Shown: positions 55,227-64,000 of the stretch, piece after piece | Layout of the letters: every line of letters begins with the position of its first letter | Position numbering within the stretch: the first letter of the stretch is position 1 | Source: Sabellastarte sp. h YS-2021 | Lineage: Eukaryota; Annelida; Polychaeta; Sabellida; Sabellidae | DNA: 64,000 nucleotides | Assembly: GCA_964017235.1 (NCBI GenBank) | Contig: OZ024936.1 | Span: 91,858,537-91,922,536 of the forward strand | Direction: 5' to 3' | Notes under the pieces: generated by a model | Seen by the model: the letters and a program-made list of their open reading frames with translations, nothing else | Database searches by the model: none | Told to the model about the DNA's origin: nothing | Program-made: the position numbers and the translations under genes

Positions 55227-57124
55227 GTGACCGGACAGGACTGTTTTGTGACCGGAAATGTAGAGACAAGAACTCAGTTACCTGTATATTATCCTGTTGT
55301 AACTCATGTTCCTTTTGCAGGAGGGTCGCCGCAAAAGAAAGGCATAATTCCCGAACATCAAATGCCAATAAAATCTGTGAAAGGTGTTTCCTGTGTAGAT
55401 CTGTTGAGTTCAGATCCAAATGTCACAAATGCCCCACTTGTTGTAACAAATCCTCCTGTAGGGTCAAGATTGCACGAGTTTTGGGAGAAATGGGCAGCCC
55501 TAGGCATCAGCCCCAAGGTTATATCAGTCCTCAAGGAAGGTTACATCCTACCCTTCCGGTCCAGACCTTACCTGACCAAAAAACCCACAATAACAAGCTG
55601 TTATGTAGATCCTCACAGGAACAGCTACCTGCTGGAGGCATTGCGTCAGCTGTTGGACAAAAATGCTGTAAAATTGGTTCAAAATCCACAGTCCCTGGGT
55701 TTTTACAACCGGTTGTTCCTTGTACACAAAACCCAACAACCGGTGGCGCCCTATCTTAGATCTGAGCAAACTGAACAATTTTTTGAAAACACAGTCTTTC
55801 AAAATGGAGACCCCAGAGACAATACGAACCTCCCTCCAAGCAGGGGAGTGGGTCACCTCCATAGATTTCAAAGACACGTACTTCCACATACAGTCAAACC
55901 TGTACATGTGACCACTCTCGAAGAGAGACCACTTGCTAGTTGAGACCGCTTTTATTCCCCCCAAGGAAATTTAGATATAAAACATACTCCGAATAGAGAC
56001 CACTCCTTAGTTGTGACCAGAGACCGCTAAAATCATTCCCAATGACCCACAAAAACCTCTATGCAAGAGACCACACAAATGAGATTAAAGGCCAATATGG
56101 GTACTGATAATCAATGGATGGACCGTATATGAATTGTTCCCATTGTCCATTTCCACATACATGTTCAATTAAGGCCTCCACCTATAATAATAAACACAGA
56201 TATAAAATCCCTGCCTATTTTGTTTGATCATGAAAAATGGGATTTCTATAATCCTTTCAAAGGAAGTGTGACATATGAATAGCTGGGAAGGAAAGGGTGC
56301 GTGTAGATCAGTACATTGTGGATGAATGGAAAACTGAACTGATTGATATTTACAATGTAGTCTGTGTAAAACAATGTGCTTAAAACTTGTGCACATTTTA
56401 CATTTTGCTAAATACAAGTAATAATTTTAAACCAATTATCAGAATTCCACAAATAGCAAGTTTTACCATTATACTCTCATTTGCTTCATTGTGACTGATC
56501 TCTAACATGTCAAATGGATTGTGGGTTGCAGTGCTTAATGAATGGAGAGAGAAATTTAGTAAAATTGAAGGAATTTATGCAAAGCCTTCATATAAAGACT
56601 GACCCCTACAAAAGACCATTTTTAGCATTTTCCTTGGGCGGTCTTTATACACAGGTTTGACTGTACCCATAAACAGCCAGTCCAGGAAGTACATGCGTTT
56701 TCACATCCAAAACAAAACCTACCAATTCAAAGCACTGCCCTTTTGCCTTTCCACAGCTCCCATGGAGTTCACTGTGATAGCCAAGGAGGTAAAATGGATA
56801 GCAATGAGAAAGGGTGTAAGGATCCACCAGTACCTAGACGACTGGTTGGTCAGAGCCACCTCCCACTAGGCTTGTATTCAACAGACACAAACCCTGGTAG
56901 CCCTCTGCCGACAGTTAGGATGGCTAGTGAACGAAGAAAAATCAGAGCTGGAACCCAAACAAGTTTTCAATTTCGTAGCTTACCAGTTTGATTTGAGAGA
57001 GGGCAGGGTCAGACCCACCACAGAACGTTGGCAGACCTTACAAACCAAAATACGGGAGATCTTATCCAAACCACTCTGTCCGGTCCAGGGGCCGTATTCA
57101 CAAAAGGTCTTAACCAAGTCTTAG
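55227..57124 (+). pseudogene. DIRS B reverse transcriptase, split by a MITE
   Basis: N-terminal segment 55227-55725 (GSRLHEFWEKWAALG.., LGFYNRLFLVHK), then a one-base frameshift near 55725 and the palm start (LDLSKLNNFL, SIDFKDTYFHI) to 55890. A 773-bp MITE follows. The frame resumes at 56666 (KYMRFHIQ..LPFCLSTAP) with the catalytic YLDD box at about 56831-56842. An in-frame TAG lies at 56867-56869. A second, palindromic MITE interrupts at 57089. Without the MITEs the order is normal for DIRS RT. Confidence 0.8.
55891..56663. mobile_element. Tc1/mariner-type MITE in DIRS B RT
   Basis: Starts CAGTCAAACCTGT and ends ACAGGTTTGACTG, exact inverses, flanked by TA on each side (55889-55890 and 56664-56665). 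It is 773 bp with no ORF. The codon before (55888-55890) and the codon after (56666-56668) are in the same frame once the element and one TA are left out. TA duplication with such tips fits the Tc1/mariner/pogo group. Confidence 0.9.
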
Positions 57125-57196
57125 GCTTAACTTTTGTATAAAAATATAGCCAACTTAAGCCTAAGACTTGGCTAAGACCTTTCGTGAATACGGCCC
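57089..57196. mobile_element. 108-bp palindromic MITE in DIRS B
   Basis: Starts GGGCCGTATTCAC and ends GTGAATACGGCCC (inverses); the arms continue inward with TCTTA..CCAAGTCTTAGGCTTAA and its complement, so nearly the whole element folds. CAG precedes it (57086-57088) and follows it (57197-57199), a possible 3-bp target duplication. The RT/RNase H frame joins exactly across it. The superfamily is unresolved. Confidence 0.85.
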
Positions 57197-58251
57197 CAGA
57201 ACTTCATGTCCCTGATCGGACTACTGACTGCCACAGAGAAGCAAGTACATCTGGGCAGGTTACACATGAGACCCATACAGTGGCAGCTCAAAAACAACTG
57301 GAGAGCGCCGGAAACTCTGGAGAAAAACATTCCCATCCCAAAATCGCTCCACCCACATCTAGAGTGGTGGCTGGAGGAAAGCAATGTTATCACAGGTCAA
57401 CCCTTACACCCTCTAGCACGTGCTCTGCAGATCTTTACAGACGCATCAAACGAAGGGTGGGGCGCTCACTTAAACGAGCATATGGCAAGGGGAAACTGGT
57501 CACTCCCAGAAAGCAAACTGCACATAAACTATTTAGAGTTAAAGGCAGTTCTCCTGGCTTTAAAAGAATTTCAAGCTCTCTGCACAAACAAGGTGGTTCT
57601 CATAGCTACCGACAACACCACTGTGGTAGCCTACATAAACAAAGAAGGGGGAATGAAGTCAGGGCCCCTGTGCGCCCTACTCTGGAGAATACTGACCTGG
57701 TGTACCAGAAATCAAGTAACTCTCAAAGCTCGACATATCCCCGGCCGTCTGAATGTTATAGCAGACAAGCTATCCAGACTGGGCCAAACCATTCAAACAG
57801 AATGGTCCCTCAATCCAGAGGTATTCAAGGCAATATGCAACCGGTGGCACAGACCCCAAGTGGACCTTTTTGCCACCAGGTTCAACAACCAACTTCCACA
57901 GTTTGTCTCACCGGTCCCAGACCCCCAGGCTTGGGCAGTGGATGCTCTCAGTCTGTCTTGGGAGGGACTGGACCCTTACGCCTTCCCACCAGCAGCCATC
58001 TTGGGCAAAGTGGTGGAGAAGTTGCAGGACTACCCGTGCAACAGGATCATTCTGATTGCCCCAGGGTGGCCCAACATGCCCTGGTTTTGGGATCTAGTGT
58101 CATTGTCCAGTCAGATCCCCCTGTGTCTGCCCAGCATACCAAACTTAGTGTCTCAACCATTCAATCAGGTCCTACACTAGAACCTGTCAAACTTGAATCT
58201 ACACGCCTGGCTCCTAGAACCTCAGTAATCAAGGAGCAAGGCTTCTCTTAG
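57184..58251 (+). other. Long open frame overlapping RNase H, in the recombinase frame
   Basis: 355 codons are open in a second frame across the whole RNase H region. The frame is that of the tyrosine recombinase, and only one TAG (58252-58254) separates the two. The hypothetical protein is rich in Ser, Thr, Pro, Gln, Gly and basic residues and matches nothing I know. Overlapping RT/RNase H and recombinase ORFs are known in DIRS elements, so an N-terminal extension of the recombinase is possible. It may also be a by-product of codon usage. Confidence 0.3.
57200..58180 (+). CDS. DIRS B RNase H and C-terminal region
   Basis: Continuous frame after the small MITE. A connection segment (MSLIGLLTATEKQVHLG) precedes RNase H, whose acidic residues are in FTDAS (about 57435), YLELKAV (about 57533) and ATDNTTVV (about 57606), followed by ARHIPGRLNVIADKLSR (about 57732). 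A conserved C-terminal part (VDLFATRFN, LSLSWEG, ILIAPGWP) runs to a TAG at 58178-58180. DIRS A reads through the homologous point, so this TAG may be a mutation. RNase H removes the RNA strand after reverse transcription. Confidence 0.8.
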   Translation, partial: NFMSLIGLLTATEKQVHLGRLHMRPIQWQLKNNWRAPETLEKNIPIPKSLHPHLEWWLEESNVITGQPLHPLARALQIFTDASNEGWGAHLNEHMARGNWSLPESKLHINYLELKAVLLALKEFQALCTNKVVLIATDNTTVVAYINKEGGMKSGPLCALLWRILTWCTRNQVTLKARHIPGRLNVIADKLSRLGQTIQTEWSLNPEVFKAICNRWHRPQVDLFATRFNNQLPQFVSPVPDPQAWAVDALSLSWEGLDPYAFPPAAILGKVVEKLQDYPCNRIILIAPGWPNMPWFWDLVSLSSQIPLCLPSIPNLVSQPFNQVLH

Positions 58252-58254
58252 GCA

Positions 58255-59274
58255 GTGGCAGCACGAATTGAGGCTCCTCAAAGAGGATCAACCAGATCTG
58301 TCTATGAGGCAAAGTGGACCATTTTTACAAAGTGGTGCCTCAGTAATCAGGTGGACTTCAGAGCACCACCTTTGAAAGCCATAGCCGACTTCCTCCTGTA
58401 CTTGTTCCAGGACAGGAAGTTACAATCAGGCACTATTGATGGCTATAGATCAGCCATTGCTGACAAATTGGGCAACGTACCTATTAATGTCAGCAAAGAT
58501 GAGAATCTCACCCATCTCCTGGATAGTTTCCATAGAGACAGACCCAAGGGCAGGAGGGGTATACCTTCCTGGAACCTGTCCCTGGTTTTACACCAGCTGA
58601 CAAATGCACCCTTTGAACCTTTAAAAGAGGCCTCACTAAAACACTTAACGTTTAAGACCGTTTTTCTGCTGGCCCTAGGTTATGGGAAACGCAGGAGTGA
58701 GATCCATGCTTGGCATCATAAGAACATCAGACACCAGTCAGACTGGTCTAAGGTGTCCTTATACCCCTCACCCAGCTTTCTGTCCACGAATCAGCTGGCC
58801 AAGGAGGGTCCAGATAGTGTGACCACAGTGGTCATTCCAGCCCTGGCCCCCACTCTGGATAAGTCACTCAAGGGTGACAGGTCACTCTGTCCAATTAGAG
58901 CATTGCGTTACTATCTGGACAGGACCTCTGACCTCAGGCAGAACAAGGAGTTGGTTTTTGTCTCCTTCAAGAAAGGTTTTGACAAGGACATCTCCCCTGC
59001 CACTGTCTCCTCATGGATCAAACAGACAGTGATCCTATGTTACGAGCTCTCTGATCAGCAGGCCCTCACCTTACACCAGGTTAAAGCCCATGATGTAAGA
59101 GCCTTTGCTGCTTCTAAGGCCTTCCAGTCTGGAATTTCCTTAGACCAGATTTTATCAGCTTGCCACTGGAAATCTCACAACACCCTCACACAATTCTATC
59201 TGAAGGATGTGGCCTGGGCTGACTCAGAGCTTTTCCACTTAGGGCCAGTGGTGGCTGCTCAGGAGATCCAATAA
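58255..59274 (+). CDS. DIRS B tyrosine recombinase
   Basis: 339 codons without a break. The N-terminal SAM-like part (about 1-105) includes a TIDGYRSAIADKLG segment. The catalytic part has Arg in YGKRRSEI (146/147), H-x-x-R at 279-282 (HDVR), a His/Trp pair at 304-305 (CHWKSH) and the nucleophile Tyr 315 (QFYLKD). All expected residues are present, so the enzyme could be active. It would insert the circular DNA copy without target duplication. The true start may lie upstream in the overlapping frame. Length is normal for DIRS recombinases. Confidence 0.85.
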   Translation: MAARIEAPQRGSTRSVYEAKWTIFTKWCLSNQVDFRAPPLKAIADFLLYLFQDRKLQSGTIDGYRSAIADKLGNVPINVSKDENLTHLLDSFHRDRPKGRRGIPSWNLSLVLHQLTNAPFEPLKEASLKHLTFKTVFLLALGYGKRRSEIHAWHHKNIRHQSDWSKVSLYPSPSFLSTNQLAKEGPDSVTTVVIPALAPTLDKSLKGDRSLCPIRALRYYLDRTSDLRQNKELVFVSFKKGFDKDISPATVSSWIKQTVILCYELSDQQALTLHQVKAHDVRAFAASKAFQSGISLDQILSACHWKSHNTLTQFYLKDVAWADSELFHLGPVVAAQEIQ

Positions 59275-59349
59275 TGGGATAATAATGAGGAGACAATCTT
59301 GTAAATATGTACATAGTGTATATACTGATACTTAGATAAGTATAAAATC

Positions 59350-59380
59350 AATAAAAAAAAACAAAAAAAAAAAACAACAA
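59350..59380 (+). terminator. DIRS B polyadenylation signal and A-rich run
   Basis: AATAAA at 59350 followed at once by A-rich sequence, about 75 bp after the recombinase stop. A likely 3' processing signal of the DIRS transcript. Confidence 0.45.
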
Positions 59381-59636
59381 CTGTGACATGCTTCCTTTGG
59401 GAGGTTTATTTCTTGGGACTGAACTCATCCCACTCTTCCCTCCACTCAGAGCAGTAATGCCTAGAAAAAGGGGGGGAGTAGTGTCGGTCGAGCCCCCCCT
59501 GTTTAACCAGTTTCTGGGTAACGACCTAAGCCTTATTGGGTTCCCTGGCTCAGGGCTACCTAGGTTAATATTTGCTAAATTTGAGTTCTTTTTAAGTCCC
59601 TAGTAACTTACCCGCCGACCAAGAGGTAGTTATTCA

Positions 59637-59740
59637 GCAATTGTCCATTGGATAGGATGTATTAACACAATAAAATTGCAAATTTAATAAGTAAATTAAA
59701 TTTTTATAGGTTAATACCCTATCCAATGGACAGGCAAGGC
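59637..59740 (+). repeat. DIRS B internal complementary region
   Basis: Two arms, CAATTGTCCATTGGATAGG (left) and CCTATCCAATGGACAGG (right), face each other with AT-rich sequence between. The right half is complementary to the element end at 59880-59944 with about one difference. The left half predicts a left terminus that is absent from this copy. Confidence 0.75.
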
Positions 59741-59944
59741 CCTCCCAACCGGCCCCGCTATCAGCTTACTAGGGGTCTAATAGGTTTAGACAATGAAAAA
59801 GACGCGATGACGTCATTCTGCCTAGACAGGAAGTATGCACGAGGCAACACCTAGCGAATGTACACTCTGTGACCGGTAAAGCAATTGTCCATTGGATAGG
59901 GTATTAACTTATAAAAATTTAATTTACTTATTAAATTTGCAAGT
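59741..59944 (+). repeat. DIRS B right inverted terminal repeat region
   Basis: GC-richer block followed by CAATTGTCCATTGGATAGGG (about 59882) and the AT-rich end TTAAATTTGCAA. Within it, 59838-59870 repeats 53762-53794 in direct orientation (31 of 33 identical), which is not expected of inverted ends. Confidence 0.65.
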
Positions 59945-60130
59945 TTATATATTAATTATAATTTATTATTTCCAAACAAACATTTTTTCAGAGAACAAAA
60001 TATGCAACATACATTTTTTTTTGTGGGAGACAAATTTTGCAGAAATTCTCTTCTGCCAACCAATAGTCATCCTTAACTTTGTGAAATATAGAATGCAATA
60101 AAGCCTACATTTTTGCTTATATTATAATGC
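59945..60130. other. Unassigned AT-rich spacer
   Basis: No gene or element structure recognised. Confidence 0.4.
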
Positions 60131-60830
60131 ATATGCGGAACAGAAAATTGGCCTCCTGGAAAACTGGCCTCTTAGAAAATGTGTGCATTGATTTTCCCTC
60201 AACTGAATTTCTCCCCCACTGGTTCTTCCCTTTTCCCCCACTAATGTATGGTTTTCCCTCTGTGAAATGGTGTTTTCCCACTTTATATTTTTACAGAAAT
60301 ATGATTGTGTAGTTTACAATTAGACATTTTATTTAAAAAAATACAAAGTTTAATATAATTATAAATATAAATTTTTGAATAACTTTATCCTCCCTACTGA
60401 AAGTATGTCATATTATTTCACATTAATTTGAAACAAACTATTTCACTTCATGGAAACGTCCTGAAATATTTTTATTATGAAGTTTCACAGAATTGGTTAT
60501 ATTGTTTGGAAAATCTTTAAAATCGAATATTAAGTTTCACAGAACTGGTTATTGTTTGGAAAATCTCTATAATCAAATATTTTATCAAGAAAGGTAAATG
60601 TCCGTTAGATTAGTTGAAATTTTAGAAACTCATTTTAAAAATTAGATTTGGATAGATGTTCTTATTGAGAAGCCACATTCATTGTCCACGGTAAGAAGAA
60701 AAATGCCTCCTTGTGCAATGCCTTCTAGAAAAAATGCCTCCTAGAAGTAATGAGTCCTATAAAGAATGCCTCCTGAATATTTTGTGACTAGGAAAAATGC
60801 CTCTTGAGAAATAAAAATTATTTCGACTTG
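60131..60830. repeat. Foldback-like words (AAATTGGCCTCC, AAAAATGCCTCC)
   Basis: At 60135-60290, GAAAATTGGCCTCCTGG, AAAACTGGCCTC and several TTTTCCC(CC)ACT phrases occur. At 60670-60800, five or so copies of AAAAATGCCTCC with variants. Related words recur at 63755-63840. Arms of one or more worn foldbacks are likely, but I could not pair them. The part between (60300-60660) is AT-rich, with a short duplicated phrase (GTTTCACAGAA..GGTTAT..TTGTTTGGAAAATC). Confidence 0.4.
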
Positions 60831-60941
60831 TAAACATGTTATACTTCAAATATATACAGTCAAAGCAAAACAGCAGACAACATCACAAAGTATTACAACA
60901 CTGCAGGTTTATATTACAACTTCAAAGGCATCTTCATTTTT

Positions 60942-61954
60942 ATCTCGGCCGCAGGCGGGAGATTATAAAACACCTTCCATACGTGCATGCTTCCGTGAGT
61001 GTGTCCGTGAGTCCGTTCGTTCGTCATATTTTTACATAAACCTTAATATCTCATTGATTTATAAAGATATCTTCACCAAATTTACAGGGAATGTTTATGG
61101 CTATGAAAACCTGTCTGTGCAAAATTTTAGCCTCATTTTGAAAAACAAAATGGCCGCTATAGCTAATTGTTTGAAAATTATAACAGTAAATCTTGAAATA
61201 TTGCAGCTAGTATCATCAAATTTGCACAAAAGCTATATGCCTAGAAAAGCTAGCGTGACAGTAATTATGGCCTAGTTCAAAAAACAAAATGGCGGCCATA
61301 TCGCATGTTTTATGTCAAATGGGGTTATCCTATTAAAAAGGCCTTATATCTCCCGTAAAATTGCTGAAAATAACTGGAATGTGAAAATAACTTGTAGGAA
61401 GTCATGGCCTGGGAATCTTTTTCAGGTGTTGAATTTGACCTTTGACCCCTGCTTCAAGGTTCAATCAGGTCATTACACTAAAACGTCCTTATTTCTCCCT
61501 TTTTATTGGTGCTATGGCTTTAGAATGTAAAGATAGACCATCAAAAGTCCTGGCCTGCAAATGCTTTGTCTGAGAAAAATTTTGGCCTTATTTTCAAAAA
61601 CAAAATGGCCACCATAGCCAATTGTTTCAAAATCATTAAGATGCTCTAAAACTTGAAATATCTTAGTTACATTAATCAAATTTGCACAAAAGATAAAAGG
61701 CTAGGAAAGTTAGCCTGATAGTAATTTGGCAAAAAAGCCTTATATCTCCCTTATCATTGCTACTAGTGGTTCCAAATGTGAAAACAACTTAAAGAAAGTC
61801 ATGGCCTGAGACTCTTCCAACTGCTGACTTTTACCTTTAACCCCTTTTTCGATGTCAAGTGGGGTTATCTTACTACAAGGGTCTTATATTTCCTTTAGTT
61901 CTCCATTATTACTGATTCTAAGGCGGGAGATAACTGCTGCGGCAGTGGCCTTGT
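60942..61954 (+). mobile_element. Helitron-like element family C
   Basis: 5' end ATCTCGGCCGCAGGCGGGAGAT, a partial stem (ATCTC/GAGAT). 3' end AGGCGGGAGATAACTGCTGCGGCAGTGG followed by CCTTGT and a T-run, with ACTGC-TGCG-GCAGT as terminal hairpin. GGCGGGAGAT thus occurs at both ends. The interior has two to three diverged units with TATATCTCCC, AAAATGGC(C/G)GC, TTTGACCTTTGACCCC and CAAGGTTCAA. No protein gene. Confidence 0.65.
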
Positions 61955-62453
61955 TTTTACTTGAATCTTATACAATGGCCAATGCCTAAAAATGTTAAAA
62001 TGTTAAAAATTCAAAAATAGTCTTTTCTCTGTTTTGCCTAGCGGTGCAAAGTACTTAAGTTTCTCTTGCAAGGTTTCTCTGGTTCTTCTCATTTCATCTG
62101 GGAAGCCATCTAACGTCATATAACAAGGAATACCATTATTTGTATGTGAGAGATTATTTTCATTGTAAAAGACTGACAAACATATCAGAATGTGTGGTGT
62201 ACTACTATTGTTACTTATTATTAATATTATACACTTGATTATATAAAGGAAGGAACAGGCTCTTGTCTAATGTACAGCCATTGTTCATTTTATTGTGTGA
62301 TTATTGATTAGATTATTTCATATAGAAATCCCTTTTCAAAACTTATTTAGAGATTCTAAAGTGGGTTTCATGTCCTTTGCAATTTGGAGGGTAAGGTTTT
62401 TTTAAATATTTGCCAAAAACTGGCTTTTTGTGGTACGTTTTATTAAAACCCGT
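61955..62453. other. Unassigned AT-rich spacer
   Basis: No ORF, array or inverted ends seen. Confidence 0.4.
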
Positions 62454-63540
62454 GTTCCACCACACGACTAAAGGCTCCCGATAAATGATTTTTAGGGATC
62501 AGGTTCAGAGTCATACATAGTGTGCTTGAGTCACATATTTTTAAACATATTTTTCAAGACTGTAACAAACCCACTTTTGCCCCTACTCACAATTATTCCA
62601 GTCTCAGACTTCTTGAGACCTACTCAGACCGCAATTTGCAAAAGTAATTAGGTTGTCTAAGTCTTACTGGGACTCTTAATGCCAGGTCGGCTTTGTTTTA
62701 GTTCTAGGTGTTCTGAACGTAATTTCAGATCTATCCCCATCCCCCCTGTACAAAAGAAAAAAAACAAAAAGTCTAAGGAAATCTGTTATTAGTCCCCGGA
62801 AGTCTGAAGAAGTCTCAGAACAGTCTGAGACCCAGTGGGTATGTCCCAGACAGGATCAGTGTTGAATCCTATCACAATTGTGCCTTAATCGTCTCTTAGT
62901 TGGGGAACAATTGTGAGTTGTCTGAGGAAGACTGAGACTTCCTGAAAACAATCGCAGAACTTGACCCTGACTCCATTACCCCCACTCATTATTCATGTTT
63001 TTTCACAGACTCTCAAGGATTAGGGGTCACGGGACCAATCAGGGCTTAATCCTTTGGTGGAACAGGGGCATAAGGTTCCTGATTAATGATTTTTAGGGAT
63101 CGGTTTCAGAGTCCTGGACAATCTGCTTCAGTCTGTTTGGATCTGTATAAAAATCTAACATGTTTGACATTTTCTGCAACCGTAACTGATCCACTGTCCC
63201 ATGTATCCACAAATTTCCCAGTCTCAGGCTTCCTGAGGCCTTCTCAAACCCAAATTACACAATCCAGTGTTGTCTGAGGTGTCCTGGGGCTCTTAATGCC
63301 AGTATGCATTACCCTTAGTCTCAGGACGCCTGGACTTAGTTGCAGATCCATCCCTGACTCGCCATGCAAAACGAAAAAAATGGCTATTGCTACTTCAGGA
63401 AATCTGTTATTAGTCCCAGAAGGTCTGAGTTGGCCTCGGACTGGTCTGAGACCCAGCATTTATATCCCTGCCCATTTTTTACAGATTCTCAAGGATTTAA
63501 GGGTCTCAGGAACAATCAGGGATTAATCGTTTGGTGGAAC
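62454..63540. mobile_element. MITE-like unit in tandem duplicate
   Basis: The left tip is GTTCCACCA; TTTGGTGGAAC (its inverse) occurs at 63053-63063 and again at 63530-63540. The two units (about 610 and 477 bp) align over ATAAATGATTTTTAGGGATC, GGGACTCTTAATGCCAG, AGGAAATCTGTTATTAGTCC and CTCAAGGATT. Inside are many GTCTGAGAC/GTCTCAGA words in both orientations. No coding. Confidence 0.6.
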
Positions 63541-64000
63541 CGGGGCATAAGGAGCACCAAGTGCTTAATTTAACTTCCACAGCATATATGAAATATTAAT
63601 TAGGCTTTGATAAGGTTGTCATGACCAATAACCTGACTACATTTTGTATCTTTTAACTGAATCCAATTTGTAAAATATATGGCACTAAGGGATTAAAATA
63701 TAAAGTTGGAAAACTCATTGTATAATATTTATAGCAATAGAGGACTAATATATAAAGGGGGAAAAGTGGGGGGAAATATTTTTCGTAGAAAATTGTCCTC
63801 TCTCAAATTTGTGGGTTTGGAAAATTGGCCCCCCTGAAGATTATTTATTAACGATAATGGACAACATGGTGGCTATAAAGACTTAAGTTATAAACAGAAC
63901 ACATGAATTACAGAATTATGTGGCTAGAGGGAGAGTTTGTTTTGTGGTTTTATCTTGAGTAATTATATAAAGGTATTAAACCTTTGGTCTTGCAAACCTG
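63541..64000. other. Window-end AT-rich region with foldback words
   Basis: 63755-63840 holds GGGGGAAAAGTGGGGGGAAA, GAAAATTGTCCTC and GGAAAATTGGCCCCCCTG, similar to words at 60135-60290 and in E7. The rest shows nothing recognisable. Confidence 0.4.

Larger units (their letters stand above)
53694..59944 (+). mobile_element. DIRS-type retrotransposon B (left end missing)
   Basis: Gag-like ORF, RT, RNase H and tyrosine recombinase in order, followed by an internal complementary region (59637-59740) and a right inverted repeat ending near 59944. The left inverted repeat predicted by the ICR is not present, so the element is 5'-truncated or rearranged. Damage is limited: a few TAG codons, two frameshifts and two MITE insertions. 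Base composition is closer to even than the AT-rich surroundings. Confidence 0.85.

Noticed and set aside
55217-55964. Overlapping plus and minus ORFs of 138-180 codons beside the DIRS B RT
   Set aside because: The RT frame shows conserved DIRS motifs; the others have none.
1-64000. tRNA, rRNA or snRNA genes
   Set aside because: No cloverleaf with A/B boxes, rRNA core or snRNA motif was recognised by eye. A covariance-model scan could still find one.

Overview
The window is eukaryotic and AT-rich, and almost all of it is transposable-element DNA. One clear host gene stands in it: an 817-residue BTB/C2H2 zinc-finger protein at 35070-37523, with a splice acceptor just upstream. No rRNA, tRNA or CRISPR feature was recognised. 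The mix of elements (DIRS, CR1/L2-like and Jockey-like LINEs, Ty3/Gypsy, MULE, and Helitron-like elements carrying 135-170 bp tandem arrays) suggests a lophotrochozoan, most likely a bivalve mollusc. That assignment is inference from repeat style, not from a diagnostic gene.

Layout. 1-12.3 kb: a 146-bp repeat array with a hAT MITE inserted in it, a 5'-truncated LINE (minus strand, 2241-4569) between two copies of an unclassified repeat, a small MITE, a decayed Ty3/Gypsy element (5.66-10.26 kb) with a zinc-finger tail, and a minus-strand MULE transposase pseudogene (10.5-11.46 kb). 12.3-14.4 kb: a cluster of nested or interleaved foldback elements whose arms are built from short repeated words. 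14.5-34.6 kb: Helitron-like elements of three families (A, B, D) with long tandem arrays, plus the LINE pieces they interrupt. 35-37.7 kb: the zinc-finger gene. 38.3-39.9 kb: two more foldbacks. 39.98-45.48 kb: a DIRS element with decayed ORFs but nearly perfect inverted terminal repeats and a complete internal complementary region. 45.6-46.8 kb: a third, short copy of Helitron-like family A. 46.8-51.6 kb: decayed repeats and another Helitron-like element (E) with a 139/146-bp array. 51.6-53.3 kb: a LINE pseudogene. 53.7-59.95 kb: a second, better preserved DIRS element (gag, RT, RNase H, tyrosine recombinase) carrying two MITE insertions that leave the frame readable when removed. 60-64 kb: more foldback words, a family-C Helitron-like element and a tandemly duplicated MITE-like unit.

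How it fits together. Insertions are stacked in time. Family A split a LINE. Two MITEs split the second DIRS. A hAT MITE landed in a family-D/F array. A family-C fragment landed in a family-B array. The two signals I find most worth following are (i) a common sentence-like skeleton shared by the monomers of at least six different tandem arrays, including YY1-like and nuclear-receptor-like words, and (ii) a set of foldback elements whose different arm words fit one loose pattern. The first DIRS is also notable because its ends look young while its genes look dead.
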